From Actinopolyspora lacussalsi subsp. righensis (GTDB lineage Bacteria; Actinomycetota; Actinomycetes; Mycobacteriales; Pseudonocardiaceae): a stretch of 64,000 bases of DNA. Where the stretch lies: the NCBI RefSeq assembly GCF_900116555.1, contig NZ_FPAT01000011.1, positions 119,161 through 183,160 on the forward strand, in the 5' to 3' direction. Shown here piece by piece: positions 1-8,858 of this stretch (positions are counted from its first letter, which is position 1; each line of letters begins with the position of its first letter). A program made the position numbers and the translations under genes. The notes below the pieces were generated by a model. It was not told where the DNA came from and made no database searches. It worked only from the letters and a program-made list of their open reading frames with translations.

Positions 1-2
1 TC

Positions 3-116
3 CTGGGAGGCGGAGTCGGCCTGGGGATGCTGCTCAGCAATGTGATCACGGGCGGCCTGATCGTGCTGCTCGGTGTGGGGCTGAGCACGTTGGTGATGAT
101 GCGCCGTCGGCGCTGA
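3..116 (+). CDS. C-terminal end of a membrane protein (partial)
   Basis: An open frame enters from the left edge and ends at a TGA at 114-116. The 37 visible residues are glycine-rich and then strongly hydrophobic (around LIVLLGVGLSTLVMM), ending in a run of four arginines. This looks like a last membrane helix with a positively charged cytoplasmic tail. Too little is visible to name a family. No downstream gene is coupled to it. Confidence 0.5.
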   Translation: MGGGVGLGMLLSNVITGGLIVLLGVGLSTLVMMRRRR

Positions 117-131
117 CGAGGTGGTCGACGA

Positions 132-202
132 ACGTGGTCGACCCGACGTACCGCACTCGGCGTGCTCGACACGCGGTGGCGGTCGTATCGGGTCGACCAC
201 GT
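132..202. repeat. Perfect 15-bp inverted repeat
   Basis: ACGTGGTCGACCCGA at 132-146 is matched exactly by its reverse complement at 188-202, with 41 nt between the arms. It lies just after the stop of the left-edge gene and downstream of the convergent universal stress gene. It could be a long-loop terminator for either gene or a bipartite operator. No T-run follows. A shorter copy, GTGGTCGAC, also occurs directly before the left arm. Confidence 0.6.
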
Positions 203-246
203 GGCCGAAGGGTCGAGCGTTTGGCCGGATAAGCGCGTGCGGAGAG

Positions 247-690
247 CTATTGCCGCTCGGTTGAAGCGTGCACGATGACCACCGGGCACTCGGCGTGATG
301 GGTGCACTTGTGGCTCACCGAGCCGAGTAACGCTCCGACGAAGCCGCCGTGCCCGCGACTTCCGACCACCAGCAACTCGGCGTCTTCCGCGGTGTCGAGC
401 AGTACTCGCGCGGAATCCCCTTGTGCGACGTGGGTACGCACCCGGGGCGGATTAGCCCGGCGGTCCACCGCGTTGTCCACGGCGTCTTCCACGGTGACAC
501 TGGCCGCGTTCTCGAATTCCCTGGGTGGCACCGCACCACCCTCCCAGCTGTAGAACGCCGGGTATTCCCAGGCAGTGACGGCTTCGACGGTGGCGCCGGT
601 GAGTTCGGCCTGACTGAGGGCCCAGTCCAGTGCTGCCAATGAGGAGGCCGAGCCGTCGATGCCGACCACGATCCGGTTTTCCTGGCTCAT
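247..690 (-). CDS. Universal stress protein (UspA family)
   Basis: A 147-residue single-domain Usp with the family start (RIVVGIDGS, residues 6-14) and the ATP-binding signature G-x2-G-x9-G-S at residues 110-124. This is the ATP-binding subclass, a cytoplasmic stress or dormancy protein. The open frame continues 32 residues upstream to 786, but that extension is unlike Usp N-termini, so the ATG at 690 is chosen. It is a single gene. Confidence 0.85.
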   Translation of the reverse strand: MSQENRIVVGIDGSASSLAALDWALSQAELTGATVEAVTAWEYPAFYSWEGGAVPPREFENAASVTVEDAVDNAVDRRANPPRVRTHVAQGDSARVLLDTAEDAELLVVGSRGHGGFVGALLGSVSHKCTHHAECPVVIVHASTERQ

Positions 691-1112
691 CACGCATCGC
701 CCATCCCCGGCGTTTGATATCGCGGCTTCGTCGTGGTGTGTGCCGCAGCGGCGTGTGCTCTCGCGTCCCTCGACTGTCCCACTCATCCGCCTTGTCCGCT
801 CGGTTCCGCTTCTTTCCGGTGTGGTGCGGTAACCGAATTCGATACGAAAGTGTGATCTGAATCGTTCGCGGGTATGTTCATCTCACCGGCGGAAAGCCAC
901 GACTTCCGGAGTCGCGATGCCTCGATGGAGCGGAGCGAGGATACGCCGCGTGGGCCGGTCGCGGCGATACGGCGGGAGTGCTGCCGTGCCGCGACGTCGA
1001 GCCGCGACCACGTTCGATGCGAACCGGCTCGTCGGGGATCGTCCGCGGTCGCGGAACTGATCGTGTGGCCGATCGGAATCGTTCACCGTCGCACGGTTGT
1101 TTGGAGAGCCCG
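691..1112. other. Intergenic region, nothing recognised
   Basis: This lies between the divergent Usp gene and the small hypothetical gene. Several frames are open on both strands, as expected at this GC content, but none resembles a protein. It presumably holds both promoters. I could not assign -35/-10 boxes with confidence. Confidence 0.4.
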
Positions 1113-1433
1113 TTGCCGAAACGAACGACCAGCACGCCGTCGTGGAGCGTTATAGCCCATGACACGGACAGGCTCAACCAGGCCGTACACGAGCTCCACG
1201 CCGGACACGACACGTCGTCGGGTCAGGAGCTCAGTCACGAGCTGCTGCGTGCGGTTACGCTGATCGGGGAACGTCTCGCGACTCTGTTGGACGGATTGGC
1301 CAAGCGCCACGAGAATCCCGGCGTGCCAGAGCAACGCACCGTTCACCTCGCGCTGGACCAGGCGGCGGCCGCGGCCGAGGACCTGGGGGAGTGCGCGCGC
1401 CGTGCGGCCCGCACTCTGGAGGACGAACACTGA
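1113..1433 (+). CDS. Hypothetical protein, helical
   Basis: 106 residues, starting at a TTG with a GGAGAG ribosome-binding site 5-6 nt upstream. The frame is open further upstream, but that part is arginine-rich and not protein-like. The product is predicted mostly helical, rich in Ala, Leu, Glu and His, with no membrane segment and no motif that I recognise. I assign no function. It could be a small actinobacterial regulatory or scaffold protein. Confidence 0.45.
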   Translation: MPKRTTSTPSWSVIAHDTDRLNQAVHELHAGHDTSSGQELSHELLRAVTLIGERLATLLDGLAKRHENPGVPEQRTVHLALDQAAAAAEDLGECARRAARTLEDEH

Positions 1434-1741
1434 CCGGGTCGATCTCCACGCCGTTCCGACGTACCGTACATTACCGAGTGTGTCGGAGTCGTGCCGCGAA
1501 GCACGTGCGTGCCGGGCGGAAGCTCCGGTCGAGCAACTCGAAAACGGCTCGTTCCAGGGTTTCGTGGCTTCGCGGCGAAGTCGTCCCGCTCATCGGTGGC
1601 AGCTCGGCTCCACGCGCGGGCGCGGTGCTTTCGAACCAGGACGTCTCCCCGGTGAGCCTGTGTGCCTCGGCTCCGACAGCAGGTTAGTCTTCCCGGCGTC
1701 CGGTTCGCGCGACGTCGCCCCAATCGAGCAACGGAGTCAGC
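1434..1741. other. Intergenic region, nothing recognised
   Basis: About 300 nt before the Rieske gene. It ends with the GGAG ribosome-binding site of that gene at 1733-1736. No hairpin, RNA gene or convincing reading frame is visible. Confidence 0.4.
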
Positions 1742-2761
1742 ATGTTCGGCTTCTCGAACGGGAATTCGGTACGCAACGCACTGCCACTTCGCAGGTTGCG
1801 GGTCTCCGACTGGGCTCGGCAGGAGGGAACATGGCGCGAGGCCCGCCCTTCGCTGATCGCGGCCGCCCTCAAACGCGCCCAGGCACGTCCGTCCGGTAAC
1901 TGGTTCGTGCTGGCGGGTAGCGCACAGATCGACCGGCGCAGTCCCTTCGCCCGTACCGTGGCCGGCACCGAGGTGGTCGCGTGGCGTACCGAGGACGGCG
2001 CGCTGCGCGCGGGCCCGGGGGCCTGCCCGCATCTGGGAGCGCCGCTCGGGCAGGCAGCGGTGGACTGCGGACAGTTGGTCTGTCGTTGGCACGGGCTCAG
2101 ACTGGACGAACGGGGTGGTCCGTGGTGGACGCCGTTCCCCACTTATGACGACGGTGTACTGGCCTGGGTGCGCCTGGACGACTCCGGTGGGGAACAGCCG
2201 CTGGAGCGTCCGGTGGTGCCACGCCGCCCACCACTGCGGGACAGCATCTCCGAAGTGGCCACCGCGACCGGTGTCTGCGAACCCGACGACGTGGTGGCCA
2301 ATCGGCTGGATCCCTGGCACGGCTCGTGGTTCCATCCCTACTCGTTCGCCAACCTCAGCGTGCGGCGCGCCCCGGACTTCGAGAGCAGTGAGCAGGAGGA
2401 CTTCTTCGAGGTGCTCGTCTCGTTCCGGCTGTCCCGCGGGATCGGGGTGCCGGTAACCGCCACTTTCCACTGCCCGGACCCGCGTACCGTGGTGATGCGC
2501 ATCGTTGAGGGGGAGGGGACCGGTAGCGTGGTGGAAACCCACGCCACACCGCTGGAAGCCGGTCCCGACGGCGGGCCGCGCACCGCCGTCATCGAGGCCA
2601 CTGTCGCCTACTCCCGACGTCCCGGGTTCCGGATGGCGCTGCCCGCGGCAGGCTTGCTGCGCCCGTTGATGCGACGGGTGGCACTGCGGTTGTGGGCCGA
2701 CGACCTCGCCTACGCCGAACGGCGCTACGAACTGCGCAGCACCGGGCGGTTTCCCGACTGA
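1742..2761 (+). CDS. Rieske [2Fe-2S] protein of the carotenoid cluster (DUF5914-like)
   Basis: 339 residues. A Rieske domain at about residues 50-140 carries both cluster-binding boxes: C95-x-H97 in CPHLG and C114-x2-H117 in CRWHGL. The rest resembles the C-terminal part of Rieske oxygenases. A short W/H-rich stretch (DPWHGSWFHPYSF) may supply metal ligands. The gene converges on the crtU-like gene across a shared terminator, so a role in oxidising or processing a carotenoid is likely. The electron donor is not encoded here. From memory, proteins of this type are annotated DUF5914 beside actinobacterial crtU genes. The exact reaction is not established. Confidence 0.75.
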   Translation: MFGFSNGNSVRNALPLRRLRVSDWARQEGTWREARPSLIAAALKRAQARPSGNWFVLAGSAQIDRRSPFARTVAGTEVVAWRTEDGALRAGPGACPHLGAPLGQAAVDCGQLVCRWHGLRLDERGGPWWTPFPTYDDGVLAWVRLDDSGGEQPLERPVVPRRPPLRDSISEVATATGVCEPDDVVANRLDPWHGSWFHPYSFANLSVRRAPDFESSEQEDFFEVLVSFRLSRGIGVPVTATFHCPDPRTVVMRIVEGEGTGSVVETHATPLEAGPDGGPRTAVIEATVAYSRRPGFRMALPAAGLLRPLMRRVALRLWADDLAYAERRYELRSTGRFPD

Positions 2762-2766
2762 GTGCG

Positions 2767-2788
2767 CCGGGAGCCGCACTGCTCCCGG
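2767..2788. terminator. Bidirectional terminator hairpin
   Basis: A perfect 8-bp stem (CCGGGAGC/GCTCCCGG) with a 6-nt loop sits between the convergent stops of the Rieske gene (2761) and the crtU-like gene (2831). It has no T-run, as is common in actinomycetes. Confidence 0.6.
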
Positions 2789-2830
2789 CCGTCGCAGGTG
2801 TGTACGCCTCGTGGTCCACCGACTCGAGCT

Positions 2831-4429
2831 TCAGCGTCCCAGGTCGCGCAACAGGGCGAATCGGCCACGGTCGGGAACGCTCCACAGGGTGTGCCCCCGC
2901 ACACCCCACCCGCGCAGCAGCTCGTTCGCGGCTCGCATCCCGGTTGTGGCGGCGCGTTCCATCAGGGCGACCGGTAGGTCGACACGCACCAGGTCTCCTG
3001 CCAGCATCAGCGCCGGATCGGGCGTTCGCACGCCGGGACGCTCCGCGAAACCACCGGGCGGGAACAGTGGGCAGTCGGCTCGCAGTTCGTGACGCTCGTC
3101 CACGATGCCCGCTACTCCGGTTTCCGGATATATCCTGGCCAGTTCCGACAGCATCCGCGATCGCATGCTGTCGAGGGATGGTTCACCCGGTAGCGCGTAA
3201 CCGTGCAGCTCGAGCACGGAACCCCCGCGACCTCCCGCCCAACGGGCCGCTTCGTGCTCGTAGCGTTCCAACACGCTGATGTTGTCCAGCGGCCCGTAGC
3301 CACTCGTTCCGAGGAACCCGGGTCTGTCCCGGCGAACCGGTCGGTCCAACCACAGCCGGGAGACCAGAAACGGCGGTGCCTCGCGCAACTCCGCTATCCG
3401 TGTTCGCCACCGTGACGTCCCCAGGTCGGGTGAGTTGCCGACGATGTTCCGCAGCCCAGCGGTGTCGGTGGCCAGCACCACCGCGTCGAATTCCGGAATA
3501 CCGGCTTCTCGTGCTCCCGCGGACTCCGAACGTACCGCGAAGCGTCGGTCGGATCCCCGTTCCAAGGCCCTGACCGGGGTGTCGGTGAGCAGGGTTACAC
3601 CGTGTTCGACCAGGTATTCAGCCAGCGGATTCCACAACGCTTCCGGGAACGAGTTCGCCGCCACGTCGAACAGCAGTCCCTCGCTGGAGCCGAGGAAATA
3701 GATGTGAAACATCGTCGCCAGTTCGGCGGCGGACAGCTCGGTGGGAGCGGCGAAGAAGCTGCGGGAGAACACCTCGAACGCCAGATGTTTGGCAGCCGCG
3801 GGAAAGCGTATTCGATTGAGCAGCGTGTCCGCGTCGAGATGGTCCAGACGCTCGTAGATCTCCGGGACAGACACCTGTGCCAGTGGCAACGCGGCACGGG
3901 TTCCGAGTCGTGGGAGGTCACGCCAGTTGAACGTGGGACTTCGCGCGACGAACGCGAAGGCATTCCACGGTGGAGTACGGGGCAGCCCGGCGAAGGTGTC
4001 CCGATATCCGGCACTGTGCAGCAGCGGATAGTCCGGAAGCGCGGTCAGTCCCGAAAGGTCCGGATCGGCACGCCGCAGAAGTGCGCGAAGGTTGTAGTAC
4101 TGCCGGAAGAACGCGTGGAACCCACGATTCATACCGACGTCCGAGCCGTCGGCGAGCGTGGTCCGCCAACCACCGACACGTCCGCCCAACCGATCCTGTG
4201 CTTCCAGCACGGTGACCCCGACGCCGCGCTCGGCCAGACAGGTGGCCGTCGCGAGTCCCGCGATGCCACCGCCGATCACCGCTACCCGGGGGACACGCGC
4301 GAGATGACTCGTGTCCGGCGTGCCGTCGTGTGGGGGATGCGGCACCGCCCTGCGGTCCACCCCGGGAGGCCCGTGCCCACCGTGCCCGTTGTCACCGGCC
4401 GATCGGTAAGTCGGGAAACCGCGCCTCAT
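2831..4429 (-). CDS. crtU: FAD-dependent carotenoid desaturase/aromatase, CrtU-like
   Basis: 532 residues with an N-terminal FAD-binding fold (VIGGGIAGLATA, then VLEAQDRLGGRVGG) of the amine-oxidase/phytoene-desaturase superfamily. The CrtU/CruE group converts beta-rings of carotenoids to aromatic rings (for example to isorenieratene), and its members are about this length. The cluster context supports this over a generic FAD oxidoreductase. The ATG at 4429 overlaps the stop of the upstream methyltransferase as ATGA, so it is translationally coupled. About 45 variable residues precede the FAD motif. No lycopene cyclase gene is visible in the window, so the substrate must come from elsewhere in the genome or differ from beta-carotene. 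Confidence 0.7.
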   Translation of the reverse strand: MRRGFPTYRSAGDNGHGGHGPPGVDRRAVPHPPHDGTPDTSHLARVPRVAVIGGGIAGLATATCLAERGVGVTVLEAQDRLGGRVGGWRTTLADGSDVGMNRGFHAFFRQYYNLRALLRRADPDLSGLTALPDYPLLHSAGYRDTFAGLPRTPPWNAFAFVARSPTFNWRDLPRLGTRAALPLAQVSVPEIYERLDHLDADTLLNRIRFPAAAKHLAFEVFSRSFFAAPTELSAAELATMFHIYFLGSSEGLLFDVAANSFPEALWNPLAEYLVEHGVTLLTDTPVRALERGSDRRFAVRSESAGAREAGIPEFDAVVLATDTAGLRNIVGNSPDLGTSRWRTRIAELREAPPFLVSRLWLDRPVRRDRPGFLGTSGYGPLDNISVLERYEHEAARWAGGRGGSVLELHGYALPGEPSLDSMRSRMLSELARIYPETGVAGIVDERHELRADCPLFPPGGFAERPGVRTPDPALMLAGDLVRVDLPVALMERAATTGMRAANELLRGWGVRGHTLWSVPDRGRFALLRDLGR

Positions 4430-5145
4430 GCTTCCGCCGTCTCGGGTCGCTTTCCGGTCAGTGTGTGCACGATGCCGCGCTGCCATCCCGACATCGAGCC
4501 GAGACGTACTCCGACGAGGCCGTTCCGACGCATCCGCGCGGCGAGCTGTTCGGTCGAGTCGAACCGCAGCACGCTGCGCCACAGGTAAGGGTGAATCCCC
4601 GAGCCCCGCGTACTCAGTTCACCGGCGGGAATGATCACACTCCAGCACACCGCCGACCAGACGAGCCGGGAGACGGGGCGGTTCCGCACGGAGAACTCGT
4701 ACAGGGCCAGGCGAGCGCCGGGTGCGAGCAACTCGCGAAGCACGCGCAGTCCGGCATCGGGGTCGGAGAGGTTGCGGAGCAGATAAGCCGCCATGATCCC
4801 GTCGAACGGTCCGCGCACCCCCGCTTCTTCGAGGCCGTCCAACGGTGCGTGAACGAACTCCACTTTGTCCCGCCAGGACTTACGTTCGGCCTGTGCCAGC
4901 ATGTTCGCGGAAGCGTCCGTGGCCACGATGCGCGCGTGCGGCGCGATTCGGAGCAGCGCCGCGGTGGACGCGCCGGTACCGCAACCCGCATCCAGCAACC
5001 GCAGTCCGCGGCCACTGTCGGGCAGGTGCAACCGACGTGCCGATCGCCGCAGCGCGCGATGGTATCCGGGGTTGATTCCGACCAGCCGGTCGTACTGTCG
5101 AGCGCTCTGCTCGAAACCATCCACGACGGGGTACCGGGAAGACAT
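4426..5145 (-). CDS. Class I SAM methyltransferase, CrtT-like
   Basis: 239 residues of the UbiE/COQ5-like methyltransferase class. The SAM-binding motif I is LLDAGCGTGAS (D52 to G58), followed by the acidic motif II region (ATDA). It lies in the carotenoid operon and overlaps the crtU-like gene by 4 nt. In Streptomyces crt clusters the equivalent position holds crtT. Its methyl acceptor is unknown. 189 nt separate it from idi, so an extra promoter there is possible. Confidence 0.75.
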   Translation of the reverse strand: MSSRYPVVDGFEQSARQYDRLVGINPGYHRALRRSARRLHLPDSGRGLRLLDAGCGTGASTAALLRIAPHARIVATDASANMLAQAERKSWRDKVEFVHAPLDGLEEAGVRGPFDGIMAAYLLRNLSDPDAGLRVLRELLAPGARLALYEFSVRNRPVSRLVWSAVCWSVIIPAGELSTRGSGIHPYLWRSVLRFDSTEQLAARMRRNGLVGVRLGSMSGWQRGIVHTLTGKRPETAEA

Positions 5146-5334
5146 CAGCAGTCCTTACCTGGAACTCGTAGCAGAACCATCGCGTGTGTGGTCGGGTGTG
5201 GGCACTCGACTCGGCGACCTGCCGCGGTTGACCGGCTCTCGCGTAACCGTGCGAGCGGTCCGGTCTCGCTAGGTATCCCGATCACTTCGGGCCGATTCGC
5301 CCGCCGTGCCGAACAGCGGTCGCGGTCGACGAAC

Positions 5335-5928
5335 TCACGCCGTCCCCTTCGGCTCCGAGCCTGCTTCCACCGTGTTCGAGGAATCCTCGAACACGGTGTT
5401 CAGCAGCGGAACCTGTTCGACCGCCCAAGGGCTGATCGCCCACGGGGTTCGTGTCGCCAGCAGCACGAAGTCCTCCCAGCCCACCCGTTTCCAGTCCGCG
5501 ATCTCGGACGGGTCCGGCGCGGGTGGTTCGTCTGTGACGACCGTGTACACCGGGCACCACTCGTTTTCCACCACCCCCGTGACGTCGACGGCCCGGTAAC
5601 GAAAGTTCGCCAACCGCAGCCGTGGCGTCCCGATCTCGAACCCGAGCTCCTCCCGCACCCTGCGTCGCACCGCGGCATCCATCGGTTCACCGGGCGCCGG
5701 ATGCCCACAGCACGAGTTGGTCCAAACACCGGGCCAAGTTCGTTTCTGAAGCGCACGACGGGTAACCAGCAGTTCTCCCGCGGCGTCGAAGACATAGCAG
5801 GAAAAGGCCAGATGCAGGGGAGTGTCACCGTGGTGCACTTCGGATTTCGGTGCCGTACCCACCTGCTCACCCGAGTCGTCGAGCAGAACCACGAATTCCC
5901 CGTCGGAAGCGGGGGAGCTCGAGTCCAT
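5335..5928 (-). CDS. idi: Isopentenyl-diphosphate delta-isomerase, type I
   Basis: 197 residues of the Nudix-fold type I isomerase, which interconverts IPP and DMAPP. The catalytic cysteine is C74 in TNSCCGHP and the catalytic/metal glutamates are E121 and E123 in ENEWCPV, matching E. coli Idi Cys67 and Glu114/116. The Nudix-like helix REELGFEIG is present. Its start lies 3 nt after the crtB stop, so it is co-transcribed and supplies C5 units for carotenoids. The C-terminus is slightly longer than usual and acidic. Confidence 0.93.
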   Translation of the reverse strand: MDSSSPASDGEFVVLLDDSGEQVGTAPKSEVHHGDTPLHLAFSCYVFDAAGELLVTRRALQKRTWPGVWTNSCCGHPAPGEPMDAAVRRRVREELGFEIGTPRLRLANFRYRAVDVTGVVENEWCPVYTVVTDEPPAPDPSEIADWKRVGWEDFVLLATRTPWAISPWAVEQVPLLNTVFEDSSNTVEAGSEPKGTA

Positions 5929-5931
5929 CGG

Positions 5932-6918
5932 TTACCTACCACCCAACATAGAACTGGACGACACCTGAGCGAGACTATCCGTCAACCGTGCCCGAATCCG
6001 GGCAGTGACTACGGGAACAGTGCCACGCAGTGCCACACCGAATCCGCGTGACCGCGACACCGAGACACGATTGGCGAACACGTCGTACCCCGATTCCACT
6101 ATCCGATCCAGTATCTCACCGTAGAGCGTGTAGGCCGTGGCGATACACGGACGTGAGATCGGATCCAACATCTCGATCCCTTCGGCGGCATACCGGTAGA
6201 TCGCTCTGGTACGGGCGATCTGGTCGGCGAGTGCGCTGCGAACCCTTCGATCCGCTCTCCCCGTCTCCAGGCAGTGCCGCAGTCTCGGCTCGTCGACGCC
6301 GAAAGCGATCAGCTCGTCAGCGGGCAGGTACACGCGCCCCTTGCGCAGATCCTCACCGACATCGCGCAGGAAGTTGGTGAGCTGGAACGCGTTTCCCAGC
6401 GCCGCCGCGTAAGGAGCCGCTTCCTCCGGCGGGCACCGGGTACCCAGCACGGGGAGCACCTGTAAACCGATGACTTCGGCCGAGCCGTGGACGTACTCGT
6501 CCAGTTCCGCGCGGTTCCGGTACCCGGCGACGGTCAGATCCTGCCGCATCGAGGCCATGAAGGAGTTGAAGCGCCGCTGTTCGATCCCGTAGCGGTTAGC
6601 GGTGTCCACCACCGCCCTCACCACCGCGAGCTCACTTCGCTCACCCGCGAATCCCCGGTCCAGCTCCGTCCACAGATCGTCGATCCGGGCATGCCGGGTC
6701 CGTTGCTCGAGGGGCCCTCGTGGCTCGTCGACGATGTCGTCGACTTCCCGCGCCAAACCGTACAACGCGTGTATCGCCGGACGGCGTGACGGCGGCAACA
6801 GTCGTGTGGCCAGGAAGTAGGTACGTCCGTGTCTCGCGTTGAGCTCACGACTCCGGCGATAGGCAGCTCGGAGCCACGGCGAGTGGATACCGGCCGCGTC
6901 CAGCTCCCGCTCGCTCAT
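5932..6918 (-). CDS. crtB: Phytoene synthase
   Basis: 328 residues of the squalene/phytoene synthase family. Both Asp-rich diphosphate-binding motifs are present: DDIVD at residues 60-64 and DVGED at 186-190. It condenses two GGPP molecules to phytoene at the membrane surface. The ATG at 6918 overlaps the crtI stop as ATGA. The open frame extends far upstream, but only as an antisense shadow of crtI. No GGPP synthase (crtE) gene lies nearby. Confidence 0.93.
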   Translation of the reverse strand: MSERELDAAGIHSPWLRAAYRRSRELNARHGRTYFLATRLLPPSRRPAIHALYGLAREVDDIVDEPRGPLEQRTRHARIDDLWTELDRGFAGERSELAVVRAVVDTANRYGIEQRRFNSFMASMRQDLTVAGYRNRAELDEYVHGSAEVIGLQVLPVLGTRCPPEEAAPYAAALGNAFQLTNFLRDVGEDLRKGRVYLPADELIAFGVDEPRLRHCLETGRADRRVRSALADQIARTRAIYRYAAEGIEMLDPISRPCIATAYTLYGEILDRIVESGYDVFANRVSVSRSRGFGVALRGTVPVVTARIRARLTDSLAQVSSSSMLGGR

Positions 6919-8444
6919 CGTGCGGCCGATCCGACGCCCGGTACACGGCGAGCCCCCCGTGCACCTCGGCCATTCCCGGTGATGCGGTGAGCTGCCAGCT
7001 TGCCGGACAGCACCACGGTGGGAACCCCGACACCCGGGGTGGTTCCGCAGCCCGCCAGGACCGCGTTCTCGATGCCGCTGACCAGGTTTCTCGGGCGGAA
7101 GGGGCCGGTCTGGGCGAACGTGTGCGCCGCGCTGAACGGGGTACCGGCGAGCATTCCCCGCGCCGCCCAGTCCGCCGGTGTAACTATGCGGCTGACCTCG
7201 ACCGAGGATTCGAATCCGGGCATGATCCGGTGCTGCAGTGAGTCGATCACTTCTCGCGCGTATCCGTTCGAGATGGCGTCCCAATCGGGGCGGGCGAGGT
7301 CCAGGTTGGGGCAGGGGACCAGTACGTGGTGCAGGTGCTTGCCCGCAGGTGCGAGTGAGGGATCGCTGCGAGTGGGATTCGTAATCAGTACCGAAGGGTC
7401 GCTCATCAGCTTCCCGTGACGTGTCAACTCGTCGAAGGTGCTCTTCCATGCCTGCCCGAACGAGAGCGTGTGGTGACTCAGTTCCGGCTGGTCCCGGTTC
7501 GTCCCGGCGTGTATCAGCAACGCCGAGGGAGCCGCGCGCAGTCGTACGGGACGTCGCGGAGCACGACCCAGCAACCGGTAGGAGACGGGAAGATCGGGAG
7601 TGAGCACCACCGAGTCACACGGAATGCGTTCACCGTGATCGGTGTGCACAGCGGTGACGCGTTGTCCACGACGTTCCAGGTCCGTCACCGAGCTGCCGTA
7701 CCGGAACACCGCTCCCGCCCCGGCGGCCGCCGCGGCCAACGCGTCCGGCACCGCTCGCATGCCGCCGCGTGGGAAGTACACGCCCCGTACCGTGTCCATG
7801 TAGGAGATCACCGCATACGCGGCGAGCGCGTTGTGCGGGGCCACCCCCGCGTACAAGGCCTGGAACGAGAAGACGCGTCGCAGTCGTTCGTCCCGGAGGA
7901 AGTGGCCGATCCCGCGGTGCAGTCCCCCGAAGCCGCCCAGCGCGGCCAATCGGGCGAGATTCGGTTCCAGCAGATTCAGCGGAGAGTCGAAATTGGCATT
8001 GATGAAGGTCTCGTACTGTACCGCGTAGAGCCTGCTCAACCACTGCCGTAACCGGCGGTAACCCGCCGCCTCGTCGGGTCCCGCGAACTCCCGTACCTGT
8101 TGTTCCATGGCCGCCGCGTCGGTACGAACATCGATACTCGAACCGTCCGCGAACCGCGCGCGGTAGGCCGGATCCAGCGGTATCAGCTCCAGCCGTTCCT
8201 GTACCGATTCACCCACCGCCGCCAGCGCCTCGTCCAGAAGTTCCGGCATGGTCAACACGGTCGGCCCGGTGTCCATGCGGTATCCCGCGATGTCCAGCCG
8301 CCCCGCACGGCCTCCCGGGAAATCCTCCGCCTCGACGAGTGTCACCTCGCGTCCCGCTCCGAGCAGGTGCAGCGCAGCGGTCAATCCGGAAAGTCCCGCG
8401 CCCACGACGACAACACGCTCGGTGGGACCGGTGACTGTCCGCAT
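6915..8444 (-). CDS. crtI: Phytoene desaturase
   Basis: 509 residues of the bacterial CrtI family. It has the N-terminal FAD fold VVVVGAGLSGLTAA (G15, G17, G20) and the C-terminal signature AGCGTTPGVGVPTVVLSGK. It introduces the double bonds that turn phytoene into lycopene or neurosporene. The start is supported by an AAGGAG ribosome-binding site 8 nt upstream. It is the first gene of the crtI-crtB-idi-methyltransferase-crtU operon and has its own promoter. Confidence 0.93.
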   Translation of the reverse strand: MRTVTGPTERVVVVGAGLSGLTAALHLLGAGREVTLVEAEDFPGGRAGRLDIAGYRMDTGPTVLTMPELLDEALAAVGESVQERLELIPLDPAYRARFADGSSIDVRTDAAAMEQQVREFAGPDEAAGYRRLRQWLSRLYAVQYETFINANFDSPLNLLEPNLARLAALGGFGGLHRGIGHFLRDERLRRVFSFQALYAGVAPHNALAAYAVISYMDTVRGVYFPRGGMRAVPDALAAAAAGAGAVFRYGSSVTDLERRGQRVTAVHTDHGERIPCDSVVLTPDLPVSYRLLGRAPRRPVRLRAAPSALLIHAGTNRDQPELSHHTLSFGQAWKSTFDELTRHGKLMSDPSVLITNPTRSDPSLAPAGKHLHHVLVPCPNLDLARPDWDAISNGYAREVIDSLQHRIMPGFESSVEVSRIVTPADWAARGMLAGTPFSAAHTFAQTGPFRPRNLVSGIENAVLAGCGTTPGVGVPTVVLSGKLAAHRITGNGRGARGARRVPGVGSAAR

Positions 8445-8510
8445 GCGGGTCGCTCCTTAGGGTTGCCCGGAGAGGGGTCGGTTCTCACGGCGAACCGCTC
8501 GTCGCGGCTC

Positions 8511-8539
8511 AGTCTAGAAATCCACTCGGATCCCTTCAA
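8511..8539 (-). promoter_or_regulatory. Promoter of the carotenoid operon
   Basis: Read on the minus strand: TTGAAG (8539-8534), a 17-nt spacer, then TAGACT (8516-8511). This is a good vegetative-sigma promoter about 70 nt upstream of crtI. It is the only recognised element in the 414-nt gap 8445-8858 between the divergent crtI and glycosyltransferase genes. I see no clear operator for a light-responsive regulator. Confidence 0.6.
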
Positions 8540-8858
8540 ATTCGCGATATCACTTCTTCGGGTGAGGTGTTCGGGTTGAGCGGGGCGGGCGCGTGCTCCG
8601 AACGATATACACGGTTGTGCCATCGTGACGGGATCACCGGTTCTTGTCGACGAGGGACGACGAGTCGATGGATCACCGGTCGCCTCGCTCCGAGCGGCTT
8701 CCACGGTCGGCCGCCCGAGGAAGCGGATCCTCGCTCGCCACCAGTCCCTTCCCCGGCGGCCTACGAACAGTGTTCGGTGGCAGTGTGCGGCAGTACGCCC
8801 GGCCGTCGCCACCAGCGGCGACGAGCGAACGTGTGTCACGCGAAAGGAGTCAGGCACA

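Noticed and set aside
1343..2779. Minus-strand open frame of 478 codons
   Set aside because: It is antisense to the Rieske gene, whose metal-binding boxes are clear. The shadow frame has no domain signal.
7203..7218. tRNA T-arm-like string (GATTCGAATCC)
   Set aside because: It is inside crtI in an intact frame, and no acceptor or anticodon arms can be built around it.
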